DNA from: an uncultured Alphaproteobacteria bacterium
GTDB lineage: Bacteria; Pseudomonadota; Alphaproteobacteria; Micropepsales; Micropepsaceae
Assembly: GCA_937865685.1 (NCBI GenBank)
Contig: CALMGU010000010.1
Coordinates: 1-54,297 of the forward strand
Direction of reading: 5' to 3'
DNA: 54,297 bases
Shown: positions 15,920-23,757 of the stretch, in pieces
How the letters are laid out: each line of letters starts with the position of its first letter
Position numbering within the stretch: the first letter of the stretch is position 1
Program-made: the position numbers and the translations under genes
The notes under the pieces: generated by a model
The model's database searches: none
Seen by the model: the letters and a program-made list of their open reading frames with translations, nothing else
What the model was told of the DNA's origin: nothing

Positions 15920-16023
15920 TCATATAGCGAAGCGATAGGGCATCATAAATTTTCCGCCCTCATATAGCGAAGCGATAGGGCATCATAAATTTTCCGCCCT
16001 CATATGGCGAAGCGGTTGGGCAT
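15920..16023 (-). repeat. 40-bp tandem repeat with mini-ORFs in the dinB leader
   Basis: Two exact 40-bp units (15921-15960 and 15961-16000) and a degenerate third (16001 to about 16027) fill the gap between the mak stop and the dinB start. On the minus strand each exact unit reads ATGATGCCCTATCGCTTC... and stops after MMPYRFAI; the third reads MPNRFAI-stop (16023-16000). Every unit ends in ATATGAGGGC, so an RBS-like AGGG stands ahead of the next ATG and finally ahead of dinB. GCCCT/AGGGC arms allow small hairpins. Confidence 0.8.
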
Positions 16024-16030
16024 TATTATC

Positions 16031-16921
16031 TCACGAATTCCACAACCAGGCGGCACCGCGCACACCGCTGGAATCGCCGTGGCTGTTCTTCACGATGCGG
16101 GGCGGCTCTTCCGGTGTGAAGGCATGCGCCTGCACCAGTGGCGGCAGGTCGCGATACAGGCTTTCCACATTGGAGAGACCACCGCCCAGCACGATTACAT
16201 CCGGATCCAGGATATTGACCACCGAAGCCAAGGCCCGGCCCAGCCGCTCCGTCCAGCGCGCCATGGCCGCACGTGCTTCAGACGTTTGGGATGCGGCGAT
16301 GGTTTCTGCCGTCCAATCGGGATTACCGCCATGCCGTCTGAAATCTTCCGCCAGAGCGGGCCCAGACAGCCATTGCTCGATGCAGCCCTGCTGGCCGCAA
16401 TAGCAAGCGGACGTTTCCAACCACTCGTCCCGGCTCATGCCGGGCAGGGGATTGTGGCCCCATTCCCCGCCGATACCGTGGGCGCCGCCCAGGACCTGGC
16501 CTTTCACCGCCACGCCGCCGCCTGTTCCTGTGCCCAGGATCACTCCGAACACCACCTCCTGGCCTGCACCGGCGCCATCGGTGGCTTCCGACAGCGCGAA
16601 GCAGTTGGCATCGTTTGCCAGCCGCACGGGGCGGTTTAATGCCGTCTCCAGATCATGGGGGAAGGGCTTTCCGTTCAGCCAGAGAGAATTGGCATTCTTG
16701 ATCAACCCGGTTTTGCGGCTGACGGTGCCGGGAATGGCGAGCCCGACGCTGCCGCTCTGGCCCAGTTCGCGCTCCGCCCCGGCGACCAGGCCAGCGATGG
16801 CGGCGACCGTGCCGGCATAGTCGCGCACCGTGGCGATGCGGCGGCGCAGGACTTCGCGGCCGGCCTCATCCAGGGCCCGGATCTCGGTCTTGGTGCCGCC
16901 CAAATCCACGCCGAACCGCAT
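16031..16921 (-). CDS. mak: Fructokinase, ROK family (Mak type)
   Basis: Phosphorylates fructose (and possibly related hexoses) with ATP in the cytoplasm. The N-terminal phosphate loop is MRFGVDLGGTKTE; KNANSLWLNG, RLANDANCFALSEA and the zinc-binding CYCGQQGCIE follow; the C-terminal end HGDSSGVRGAAWLW is nearly that of E. coli Mak, the reason for the name. The ATG at 16921 overlaps the DUF3572 stop (TGATG); a GTG one codon earlier is also possible. An N-acetylglucosamine or glucose kinase of the same family cannot be excluded. Confidence 0.9.
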   Translation of the reverse strand: MRFGVDLGGTKTEIRALDEAGREVLRRRIATVRDYAGTVAAIAGLVAGAERELGQSGSVGLAIPGTVSRKTGLIKNANSLWLNGKPFPHDLETALNRPVRLANDANCFALSEATDGAGAGQEVVFGVILGTGTGGGVAVKGQVLGGAHGIGGEWGHNPLPGMSRDEWLETSACYCGQQGCIEQWLSGPALAEDFRRHGGNPDWTAETIAASQTSEARAAMARWTERLGRALASVVNILDPDVIVLGGGLSNVESLYRDLPPLVQAHAFTPEEPPRIVKNSHGDSSGVRGAAWLWNS

Positions 16922-17178
16922 CACGTCTCCATCGCAAAACGGGCTTTGTGAATCGCCTGTGGCGACATTGATGCATCTTGGCAGAAGTCGAGGAGAAGAG
17001 GCTCATTTGCCAAGAGAAAATCCAATAGCGAAGCCAAGAAGTCGCGCTCCCCGGCCGCCCGGCGCAGGTCGGTGGTTTCCATGCCCGAAACGGCCAGGAA
17101 GCGGGTTATGTCGTCATGCCGCCCAGCCAGCCAGGCGAGCGCCTCTAAAGCCAGGATTTCCGCCTTTTCCGGCGTCAT
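16921..17178 (-). CDS. DUF3572 family protein
   Basis: A small helical alphaproteobacterial protein of unknown function, 85 residues from the ATG at 17178 (MTPEKAEILALEALAWLAGR), the family's usual beginning. I prefer this start to upstream codons at 17196/17190 because GAGGGACT stands directly ahead of it. It overlaps mak by one base and is divergent from divK. In other alphaproteobacteria DUF3572 genes also lie next to divK, so the position is probably conserved. Confidence 0.85.
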   Translation of the reverse strand: MTPEKAEILALEALAWLAGRHDDITRFLAVSGMETTDLRRAAGERDFLASLLDFLLANEPLLLDFCQDASMSPQAIHKARFAMET

Positions 17179-17279
17179 GCAGTCCCTCATCGTCAAGACA
17201 GCGTTAAGACCTTCCGCCTAATACTGCGCAACCGGAGAATTCTGTCACCCCCGCGCGTTGAGTGGGCTGGAGAGACGCC

Positions 17280-17654
17280 ATGGATGCGAAGACAAAAACC
17301 GTTCTGATCGTGGAGGATAACGAGCTCAACATGAAGCTCTTCCACGACCTGTTGGACGCGCATGGCTACAATATTTTGCAGACCAAGGACGGCATGGAAG
17401 CGCTGGACATCGCCCGCGAACACCATCCCGACCTGATCTTGATGGATATCCAGCTGCCGGAAGTATCCGGCCTGGAGGTCACCAAATGGCTGAAGGAAGA
17501 TGATTCGCTGAAATCCATTCCCGTGGTCGCCGTCACCGCCTTCGCCATGAAGGGCGATGAGGAAGTGATCCGCCAGGGTGGTTGCGAGGCCTACATCTCC
17601 AAGCCGATCTCGGTGACCAGCTTTCTGGAAACCGTTCGCCGCTTCATCGGGTAA
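17280..17654 (+). CDS. divK: Single-domain response regulator DivK
   Basis: 124 residues, one receiver domain and no output domain. Phospho-acceptor D56 (LILMDIQLP), acidic pair E12-D13, switch residue T in VVAVTAFAM, and lysine K108 (ISKPIS). The wording ([41 protein letters not shown]) is nearly identical to Caulobacter DivK, which relays PleC/DivJ signals to DivL-CckA-CtrA and thereby controls asymmetric division. The ATG at 17280 has GGAGA upstream. It is followed 20 bp later by pleD, as in Caulobacter. Confidence 0.97.
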   Translation: MDAKTKTVLIVEDNELNMKLFHDLLDAHGYNILQTKDGMEALDIAREHHPDLILMDIQLPEVSGLEVTKWLKEDDSLKSIPVVAVTAFAMKGDEEVIRQGGCEAYISKPISVTSFLETVRRFIG

Positions 17655-17674
17655 GGGCTGAGCGCCCCGATTTC

Positions 17675-19045
17675 ATGACCGCACGCGTTCTTGTCGTCGA
17701 CGACATCATGTCCAACGTCAAGCTTCTGGAAGCGAAGCTGACGGCGGAATATTTCGATGTCGTCACCGCCTTCAACGGGCTCGAATGTCTGGCCCGCATG
17801 GAGGAGAACGTCCCCGATATCGTGCTGCTCGATGTGATGATGCCGGGGATGGACGGTTTTGAAGTCTGCCGCCGCATCAAATCCAATGCCAAGATTGCCC
17901 ATGTGCCGGTGGTGATGGTGACCGCGCTGGACCAGCCGGCGGATCGGGTCGCAGGCCTGGAAGCGGGTGCCGACGATTTTCTCACCAAGCCGGTGGACGA
18001 TGCCGCCTTGTTCGCACGGGTGCGCTCGCTGGTGCGCCTGAAGCTGATGACCGACGAGCTAAGGATGCGCGAATCCACGGGCCAGAGCATGGGGCTGCTC
18101 GATCCCGCCGACAATCTTCTGGATGCCAGTCCCGCCGGCCGCATTCTGGTGATCGAGGACCGGCAGGAAACCGTGGCCTGGTTCGCCTCCGCCTTATCGC
18201 CGCGGCACGAAGTCGCCTCGGTCGATACCTTTGAAGAGGCGCTGGTGCGGGTGCGCGGCGGCGATCCCGACCTGGTGGTGGTCAGCCTGGGCATGCGCGG
18301 TTTCGACGGCCTGCGGCTTTGCTCGCAGCTGCGCTCGCTGCCGGAAGGGCGCAACATTCCCATCCTGGTGGTGGTTTCCGACGGCGACCGCCGCAAACTC
18401 ACCCAGGCGCTGGAGATGGGCGTCAATGATTACCTCACCCGGCCGGTCGACAAGAATGAATTGGTGGCCCGCGTCCGTACCCAGCTGCGCAAAAAACGTT
18501 ATGCGGACCGGCTTCGCCACAATGTCCAGCTCAGCCTGGAAATGGCGATCACCGATCAGCTCACCGGCCTGCACAATCGCCGCTATATGAGCCGCCATCT
18601 CGACAATCTGGTGGCTAGCGCAAAAAAGGCGGAAAAGCCCATCGCCTTCGTGATCATGGACATCGACTATTTCAAGTCGGTCAACGATACGCACGGCCAT
18701 GACATCGGCGACGAAGTGCTGAAGGAGTTTGCCGCTCGCATCGCCGCCAATGTCCGCGGCATCGATCTGGCCTGCCGCTATGGCGGCGAGGAATTCGTGG
18801 TGGTGATGCCCGACACCGATGTGGCCTTTGCCTATTCGGTGTCCGAAAGGCTGCGCCACTCGATCGAGACCACGCCGTTCCGCATCAGCCGCGCGCCCAA
18901 TTCACTCAATCTTACAATATCCATTGGCATTGCCGGCCTGGAAGGGCCCGACGACACGGCCGATGCGCTGCTGCACCGGGCCGATCAGGCGCTGTATAGC
19001 GCCAAGAAGTCTGGCCGGAATCGGGTAGTGGCGGACGCGGCTTGA
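17675..19045 (+). CDS. pleD: Response regulator/diguanylate cyclase PleD
   Basis: 456 residues, REC-REC-GGDEF. REC1 has phospho-acceptor D53 (IVLLDVMMPGMDG). REC2 is degenerate: the acceptor position is a serine in DLVVVSLGMRGFDG, so it should act as a dimerisation adaptor. The C-terminal cyclase has GGEEF at 370-374 and an intact product-inhibition I-site RGID at 361-364, five residues ahead. In Caulobacter PleD makes c-di-GMP at the stalked pole to drive the swarmer-to-stalked transition. Start MTARVLVVDD at 17675. Confidence 0.96.
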   Translation: MTARVLVVDDIMSNVKLLEAKLTAEYFDVVTAFNGLECLARMEENVPDIVLLDVMMPGMDGFEVCRRIKSNAKIAHVPVVMVTALDQPADRVAGLEAGADDFLTKPVDDAALFARVRSLVRLKLMTDELRMRESTGQSMGLLDPADNLLDASPAGRILVIEDRQETVAWFASALSPRHEVASVDTFEEALVRVRGGDPDLVVVSLGMRGFDGLRLCSQLRSLPEGRNIPILVVVSDGDRRKLTQALEMGVNDYLTRPVDKNELVARVRTQLRKKRYADRLRHNVQLSLEMAITDQLTGLHNRRYMSRHLDNLVASAKKAEKPIAFVIMDIDYFKSVNDTHGHDIGDEVLKEFAARIAANVRGIDLACRYGGEEFVVVMPDTDVAFAYSVSERLRHSIETTPFRISRAPNSLNLTISIGIAGLEGPDDTADALLHRADQALYSAKKSGRNRVVADAA

Positions 19046-19082
19046 TTTCCCGCTCCGTCTCTTTCGCGCAAGCGCTCAGAGA

Positions 19083-19130
19083 CACCTCCCCCGCCAGCGC
19101 GCTCAAGCGCGCGCAGGGGAGGCGGGCCTG
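19083..19130. repeat. Hairpin-forming intergenic repeat, copy 1
   Basis: CACCTCCCC...GGGGAGGCGGGCCTG with an inner GC-rich AGCGCGCT...GCGCGC core. The outer stem is CCTCCCC (19085-19091) with GGGGAGG (19116-19122). It shares most of its length with 35783-35829. Located between convergent pleD and the DsbA-like gene, so it may also end transcription. Confidence 0.6.
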
Positions 19131-19147
19131 ATCTCGCGGAAAAATTC

Positions 19148-19825
19148 CTAACTTTCCGGCTGGGCTGCCATCTCCAGGGCCTTGTCGATCACCATGGTGA
19201 GGACTTGCGGCTCGCGCGCGCCTGAGACCGCGACCTTGTTGGCGAAGATCATCGCCGGCACGCCGGTGACGCCCATTTCGCGGGCCAGCTGATCTTCCCG
19301 CTCCACCAGTGCGAGATCCTGGTCGCTTTCCAGCATGTCGGCCACCTGTGCGCCATCCATGCCGCTGACATCGGCAATGTCGGCGAGAACGCGGATATCA
19401 CCGATATCCTCGCCATTCTCGAAATAGGCCGCGAAGAGCCGTTCGACCACTTCATCCTGCGCCCCGGTTAGTGCCGCCCAGCGGATCAGCCGGTGAGAGT
19501 CCAGCGTATTGGGCGCGCGGCGGATCGCGGCGAAGTCGAATTCTATGCCTTCCTTGGCGCCTTCGGCGGCGATGACTTTCTGGGCGTCTTCCACGCCCCC
19601 ACCCTTGCCGAACTTCGCGGTCATATAAGCATCGCGGTCCATGCCGCCTTTGGGCAGGCTGGGATCGAGACGATAGGGCCGGTAGCGGACATCAAAGCTG
19701 ATGGCCGGGCGCATCGCGATGGCGCGGGCCAGGCGGCGCTTGCCGATGAAGCACCAGGGGCAGACCGTGTCGGAAATGAAATCTATCTGCATTTGGACCA
19801 CCTGGATGTCGAAGGGAGAGCTCAT
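19148..19825 (-). CDS. DsbA family oxidoreductase (FrnE-like)
   Basis: 225 residues, thioredoxin-fold DsbA/FrnE family, with the active site C22-P-W-C25 (SDTVCPWCFIGKRRL) and the cis-proline loop GVTGVPAMIFANK. FrnE-type members act as cytoplasmic disulfide isomerases; no signal peptide is visible, in agreement. The ATG overlaps the stop of the upstream exported hypothetical gene (ATGA). Confidence 0.9.
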   Translation of the reverse strand: MSSPFDIQVVQMQIDFISDTVCPWCFIGKRRLARAIAMRPAISFDVRYRPYRLDPSLPKGGMDRDAYMTAKFGKGGGVEDAQKVIAAEGAKEGIEFDFAAIRRAPNTLDSHRLIRWAALTGAQDEVVERLFAAYFENGEDIGDIRVLADIADVSGMDGAQVADMLESDQDLALVEREDQLAREMGVTGVPAMIFANKVAVSGAREPQVLTMVIDKALEMAAQPES

Positions 19826-20205
19826 TTCAGGATTTGTGTCGTGATCTCGTTGACCGCCGATATCGCGCGGACCGAAATAATTCCCTTGCGATTTCTCACG
19901 GTCACAGTGGCGGTCACCGGCATAAGCCCTGGGATCACGGCCAGATTGGAAGGGGGCGGCTGGGCGACGAACTCCAAAACAATCGTGTGCGCGTCACCGG
20001 GCAGTGTGGATTTGACCGGCCTCAGCGCCGGCTTCTTCCAGCCTCCGCCTGTCACCGCGCCGCGCGCCTGAATGACGACATTGCCACCCTTGATGGACGC
20101 GATCAGCCCGTCGATCCGCGCCACCGGTTTGTCGGTCAAGACCGGCGCCGCCGCCCGAACAGGCAGCGTCGCCAGCATCGCCATCAGCACGAGAGTGCCA
20201 CGCAT
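19822..20205 (-). CDS. Exported hypothetical protein
   Basis: 127 residues from the ATG at 20205 (MRGTLVLMAMLATLPVRA, signal peptide with cleavage near RAAA). The mature part is short and beta-rich (VARIDGLIASIKGGNVVIQARGAV, TIVLEFVAQPP), probably a single small domain. I do not recognise the family. An upstream ATG at 20229 is possible but would put charged residues ahead of the signal. It overlaps the DsbA-like gene by four bases and is probably co-transcribed with it. Confidence 0.65.
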   Translation of the reverse strand: MRGTLVLMAMLATLPVRAAAPVLTDKPVARIDGLIASIKGGNVVIQARGAVTGGGWKKPALRPVKSTLPGDAHTIVLEFVAQPPPSNLAVIPGLMPVTATVTVRNRKGIISVRAISAVNEITTQILK

Positions 20206-20293
20206 CGCGGTTCCAAGTTTGATGGACATGATTGTGCGCGAGAATGCGGCCATTTCAGGGTGTTTCAGCAATTGCCGAGGGGGTATGGACGCG

Positions 20294-21076
20294 TCACAAG
20301 TCCAGCTCGGCCCAGACGGGGACATGATCCGACGGCTTATCGCCCTCGCGGACATGTTTGTCTATGCCACAGCTTTTGAGCCGGTCCAGCGCCTGCGGCG
20401 ACAACAGAATATGATCGATGCGGATGCCGTGATTTTTGCGCCAGGCTCCCGCCTGATAATCCCAAAAGGTGTATTGCCCGCCTGCCTGATTGCGCGCGCG
20501 AAAAGCGTCGGTATAGCCCAGATTTTCGATGGTCCGGAGCGCAGCCTTGGACTGCGGCTGAAACAGCGCGTCATTGATCCAGGCTTTGGGATCGTAGCAG
20601 TCCCGGTCCTCCGGTATGATGTTGTAATCCCCGATCAGCGCGACCGGCTCTTCATTCACCAGAAGGCTCTTGGCATGGCGCCGCAGCCGCTCAAGCCATG
20701 ACAGCTTATAGGTGAATTTCTCGGTCCCGATCGGATTGCCGTTGGGAGCGTAGATGGACGCGATGCGCAGCGTGCCGTTGCCGCCCGTCACTACCGCTTC
20801 CAGATAGCGCGAATGGTCGTCGCCATCGCCGCCGGGCAGGCGCGGTGTGACGTCCTCGATCGGCAGCTTCGACAGAAGTGCCACGCCGTTATAGGTTTTC
20901 TGGCCGTGTACGGCGCAATTATACCCAAGTGCCTCGAAAGTCTCGGCGGGAAAATTCTCGTCCACGCACTTGATTTCCTGAAGCGCCACCACATCCGGCT
21001 TGGCTTCCTTCAGCCAGGCGGTGGCGGCTTCCAGCCGGATTTTGATGGAATTGACGTTCCAGGTCGCGATCTTCAT
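20294..21076 (-). CDS. xthA: Exodeoxyribonuclease III
   Basis: 260 residues. The AP endonuclease and 3'-5' exonuclease of base excision repair. Catalytic residues are in place: N7 (ATWNVNS), E34 (ALQEIK), the GDYNIIPEDRD loop, and the terminal SDHVPVWAELDL with the catalytic histidine. It follows erpA with the stop and start adjacent (TGA-ATG), so the two are one transcript. Its repair role fits mutY and udg elsewhere in the window. Confidence 0.95.
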   Translation of the reverse strand: MKIATWNVNSIKIRLEAATAWLKEAKPDVVALQEIKCVDENFPAETFEALGYNCAVHGQKTYNGVALLSKLPIEDVTPRLPGGDGDDHSRYLEAVVTGGNGTLRIASIYAPNGNPIGTEKFTYKLSWLERLRRHAKSLLVNEEPVALIGDYNIIPEDRDCYDPKAWINDALFQPQSKAALRTIENLGYTDAFRARNQAGGQYTFWDYQAGAWRKNHGIRIDHILLSPQALDRLKSCGIDKHVREGDKPSDHVPVWAELDL

Positions 21077-21406
21077 TCAGACCGAAAAGCTGGTGCCGCA
21101 GCCGCAGGACGCGGTGGCGTTGGGGTTATTGACCTTGAAAGCCTGGCCGATCAGTCCGTCGGTGAAATCGATTTCCGCGCCAGCCAGAAAATCCAGCGAC
21201 ACCGGATCGATAAGGATCCTGGCTCCCCCCTGTTCGATGAAGAGGTCCTCGTCCATGCGGGTCTCGTCCAGGGCGAAATTATATTGGAAGCCCGAGCAAC
21301 CGCCGCCGGTGACCGCCAGTCGCAACATGGTGCCGTCCGCTTCGCCGGCCAGGATGGCGGCGATGCGCTTGGCGGCGCTGGGAGAGACGGTGACGGGCAT
21401 ATCCAT
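21077..21406 (-). CDS. erpA: Iron-sulfur cluster insertion protein, A-type carrier
   Basis: 109 residues of the IscA/ErpA/SufA family. The three cluster ligands are C37 (GGGCSGFQY) and C101/C103 (TASCGCGTSF). A-type carriers hand [4Fe-4S] clusters to target enzymes; the ErpA type fits best because the gene is not in an isc/suf operon. ATG at 21406 (MDMPV), with a second ATG two codons later at 21400 as an alternative. Divergent from dgt. Confidence 0.9.
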   Translation of the reverse strand: MDMPVTVSPSAAKRIAAILAGEADGTMLRLAVTGGGCSGFQYNFALDETRMDEDLFIEQGGARILIDPVSLDFLAGAEIDFTDGLIGQAFKVNNPNATASCGCGTSFSV

Positions 21407-21445
21407 GGCGGAACTCTAGGCAGAGAGGGCGTCCGGCCTTATGTA

Positions 21446-22687
21446 ATGCCCGCCATGGCATTCGCAAAGAGCCGGATACCGGCCGACCCGCCTCCGCCCG
21501 GCCATTTGCTGGGCTCAATATTCAATCCCCCCGCTGTTTCAGCGGTTTTTTCCACGCATCCGGCGCAAAGTCGGGGCCGGTTCCATCCGGAAAATGAAAG
21601 CTCCACGCGGACCTGTTACAGCCGGGATCGCGACCGGATCATCCATTCCTCCGCCTTCCGCCGCCTCAAGCATAAGACCCAGGTCTTTGTTCAGTATGAA
21701 GGCGATTATTTCCGCACCCGCCTGACCCATTCGATCGAGGTGGCCCAACTGGCTCGCAGTCTGGCGCGCATCCTGGCGGTGGATGAGGACTTGGCCGAGA
21801 CTGTGGCGCTCAGCCACGATCTGGGACACACGCCCTTTGGGCATTCCGGCGAGGAAGCCCTCAATGCGGTGACGCAGGATATCGGCGGTTTCGACCACAA
21901 TGCCCATGCGCTGCGCCTGGTCACCAAGCTGGAGCATCGCTACGCGGATTTCGACGGTCTCAATTTGACCTGGGAAACGCTAGAAGGGCTGGTGAAGCAT
22001 AATGGACCGATTGCCGGGCCCGTGCCAGGCCCGATTGCGGGTTTCGACATGCGCTGGTCCCTCGATCTGAATTGCTGGCCGGGCCTCGAAGCGCAGATCG
22101 CGGCCCTTGCCGATGATATCGCCTATATCAATCATGACATCGATGACGGGTTGCGCGCGGGATTGTTCGGCATCGGCGATTTGGCGGAAGCGCCGTTGGC
22201 GGGCGATCATGTCCACGCCCTTCAAGACCGTCAGGGAGAACTGGAACTCAGCCGGTTCATCGGCGAGCTGATCCGTACACTGATGAGTGCCCTGATGGAC
22301 GATGTCTTGAGCGAAACCCGCGCCCGGCTAACATCTGCCGCGCCTGGGAGCGCCGCGGATATCCGGGCCATGCCGCGGGCATTGGCCGGGTTTTCCGCCG
22401 GGATGCTTGAGCAGGTTCGCGCGCTTAAGGAGTTTCTTTTCGTTCGCATGTATCGCCATCCCAGGGTGATCGGCACCATGACGCGGGCACAGGGCGTGGT
22501 GACGGATCTGTTTCTGGCTCTGGCCAGCGAACCGGGATTGCTACCGCCCGATTGGGCTGCCCAATGCGGAGAGGCGGGCGATTTTGCGACCCGGCGGGTG
22601 GTGCGCGATTATATCGCCGGGATGACCGACAATTACGCGCTGTCCGAACATGCCCGTGTCACGGGAACAAAAATTTCCCTGGATTAA
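21446..22687 (+). CDS. dgt: Deoxyguanosinetriphosphate triphosphohydrolase-like protein
   Basis: About 413 residues. An HD-domain dNTP triphosphohydrolase that cuts dGTP (or other dNTPs) to nucleoside and triphosphate. The HD ligands are in RTRLTHSIEV and ALSHDLGHTPFGHSGEEAL; the family opening RGRFHPENESSTRTCYSRDRD precedes them. The N-terminus is about 35-40 residues longer than usual, and the start (ATG 21446 or 21455) is uncertain because no strong ribosome binding site marks it. In related genomes dgt is usually followed by argS; here a 155-bp gap leads straight to the SPOR gene. Confidence 0.9.
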   Translation: MPAMAFAKSRIPADPPPPGHLLGSIFNPPAVSAVFSTHPAQSRGRFHPENESSTRTCYSRDRDRIIHSSAFRRLKHKTQVFVQYEGDYFRTRLTHSIEVAQLARSLARILAVDEDLAETVALSHDLGHTPFGHSGEEALNAVTQDIGGFDHNAHALRLVTKLEHRYADFDGLNLTWETLEGLVKHNGPIAGPVPGPIAGFDMRWSLDLNCWPGLEAQIAALADDIAYINHDIDDGLRAGLFGIGDLAEAPLAGDHVHALQDRQGELELSRFIGELIRTLMSALMDDVLSETRARLTSAAPGSAADIRAMPRALAGFSAGMLEQVRALKEFLFVRMYRHPRVIGTMTRAQGVVTDLFLALASEPGLLPPDWAAQCGEAGDFATRRVVRDYIAGMTDNYALSEHARVTGTKISLD

Positions 22688-22842
22688 CCCAGCCGATTGC
22701 GATGTCAGGCTGCTTTGTCGCGACGATGGAAAGCGCTCTTTAAGCGTGCCGGGAAACCGTCCCCAGGCGCGGAGTTCTGAGTTGGTGATTCGCGATACCG
22801 CGGGTGCTAAAGTGCGGGAGCCCAGATTCGGACAAGCACACA

Positions 22843-23757
22843 ATGCCCCAGCATGAGCGCGGCCTTTATGAACCCGGCGACGATGCACGGGTCTATGATG
22901 CGTCCGAGGATGACGAAGATGTCGAAGGTTCCCGCCTTCCGCTTCTGATCGTGCTCGCGCTTCTGGTGCTGGCGATGTTCGCGGGCTTTGTTTGGCTGGC
23001 CTATAGCGAAGGCGTTGCCCGTGGCCGGGGCGAGACGCCAGTGATCACCGCTGATGCGGGGCCTGCGCGGGTTGCGCCGGACAATCCCGGCGGCGCGGCG
23101 GAACCCTATAAGGGCTTCAAGATCTATGAGCAGCCGGCACCGCCGGACGATGATGCGGCCCCTGCTACCGCGCCGGCCCCACCTGCCAAGGTCGCGGCTG
23201 CTGCACCGGTATCGCCGCCGCCAGCGACAAAACCCGCGCTGACGGAAACACCGGCTCCGCCTGCGAAGACCGCACCGCCTGCTGCATCTGCGGCTTCCAC
23301 ACCGGCGGCACCCGCCAAAGTCGCGGCGGCCACACCGGCCCCGAAACCGGCACCACCTCTCAAATCATCGCAATTGCCGCCGCAACCTGCCGCGCCGGTC
23401 GGACCGGCAACAGCGCCACCCCGTGCTCTCAACACAGCGAGCGCCGCCGCAACGCCAGTACCCAAGCCTGCCGCGCCCGCACCGGCTGCGGCAGCCGCGC
23501 CGGTTCCGGCCGGAGTATCGGTTCTCCAAATCGGCGCCTATAAATCCCAGGCCGACGCGGACCGGGCCTGGTCCACTTACAAGACCAAACATGCCTCGTT
23601 GTTGGCGGGCTACTCGCCGGACGTGAAACAGGTGGATCTTGGCGAAAAAGGCACCTGGTTCCGGCTCAGGATCGCCGGTTTTCCCAGCAAGGATGTCGCC
23701 TCGGCGCTGTGCGATCGCCTGAAGGCGGACGGCGGCAGCTGCTTCCTGGGCAAGTAA
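22843..23757 (+). CDS. SPOR domain-containing membrane protein
   Basis: 304 residues. A short acidic cytoplasmic tail, one transmembrane helix (about 32-54, LPLLIVLALLVLAMFAGFVW), a long Pro/Ala-rich periplasmic linker, and a C-terminal SPOR domain (about 225-304, VSVLQIGAYKSQADADRAW). SPOR domains bind glycan strands without stem peptides at the septum. The architecture is FtsN-like but weak, and the gene sits in the conserved nagZ-scpA-scpB neighbourhood. ATG at 22843 (MPQHERGLYE). The stop overlaps nagZ (TAATG). Confidence 0.85.
   Translation: MPQHERGLYEPGDDARVYDASEDDEDVEGSRLPLLIVLALLVLAMFAGFVWLAYSEGVARGRGETPVITADAGPARVAPDNPGGAAEPYKGFKIYEQPAPPDDDAAPATAPAPPAKVAAAAPVSPPPATKPALTETPAPPAKTAPPAASAASTPAAPAKVAAATPAPKPAPPLKSSQLPPQPAAPVGPATAPPRALNTASAAATPVPKPAAPAPAAAAAPVPAGVSVLQIGAYKSQADADRAWSTYKTKHASLLAGYSPDVKQVDLGEKGTWFRLRIAGFPSKDVASALCDRLKADGGSCFLGK

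Noticed and set aside
15920..16030. Possible CRISPR array
   Set aside because: Only two exact units and a partial one, directly abutting without spacers; tandem duplication fits better.
18040..18560. Damaged second receiver domain in PleD as a sign of gene decay
   Set aside because: Loss of the acceptor aspartate in REC2 is normal for PleD, where it is an adaptor domain; cyclase and I-site are intact.
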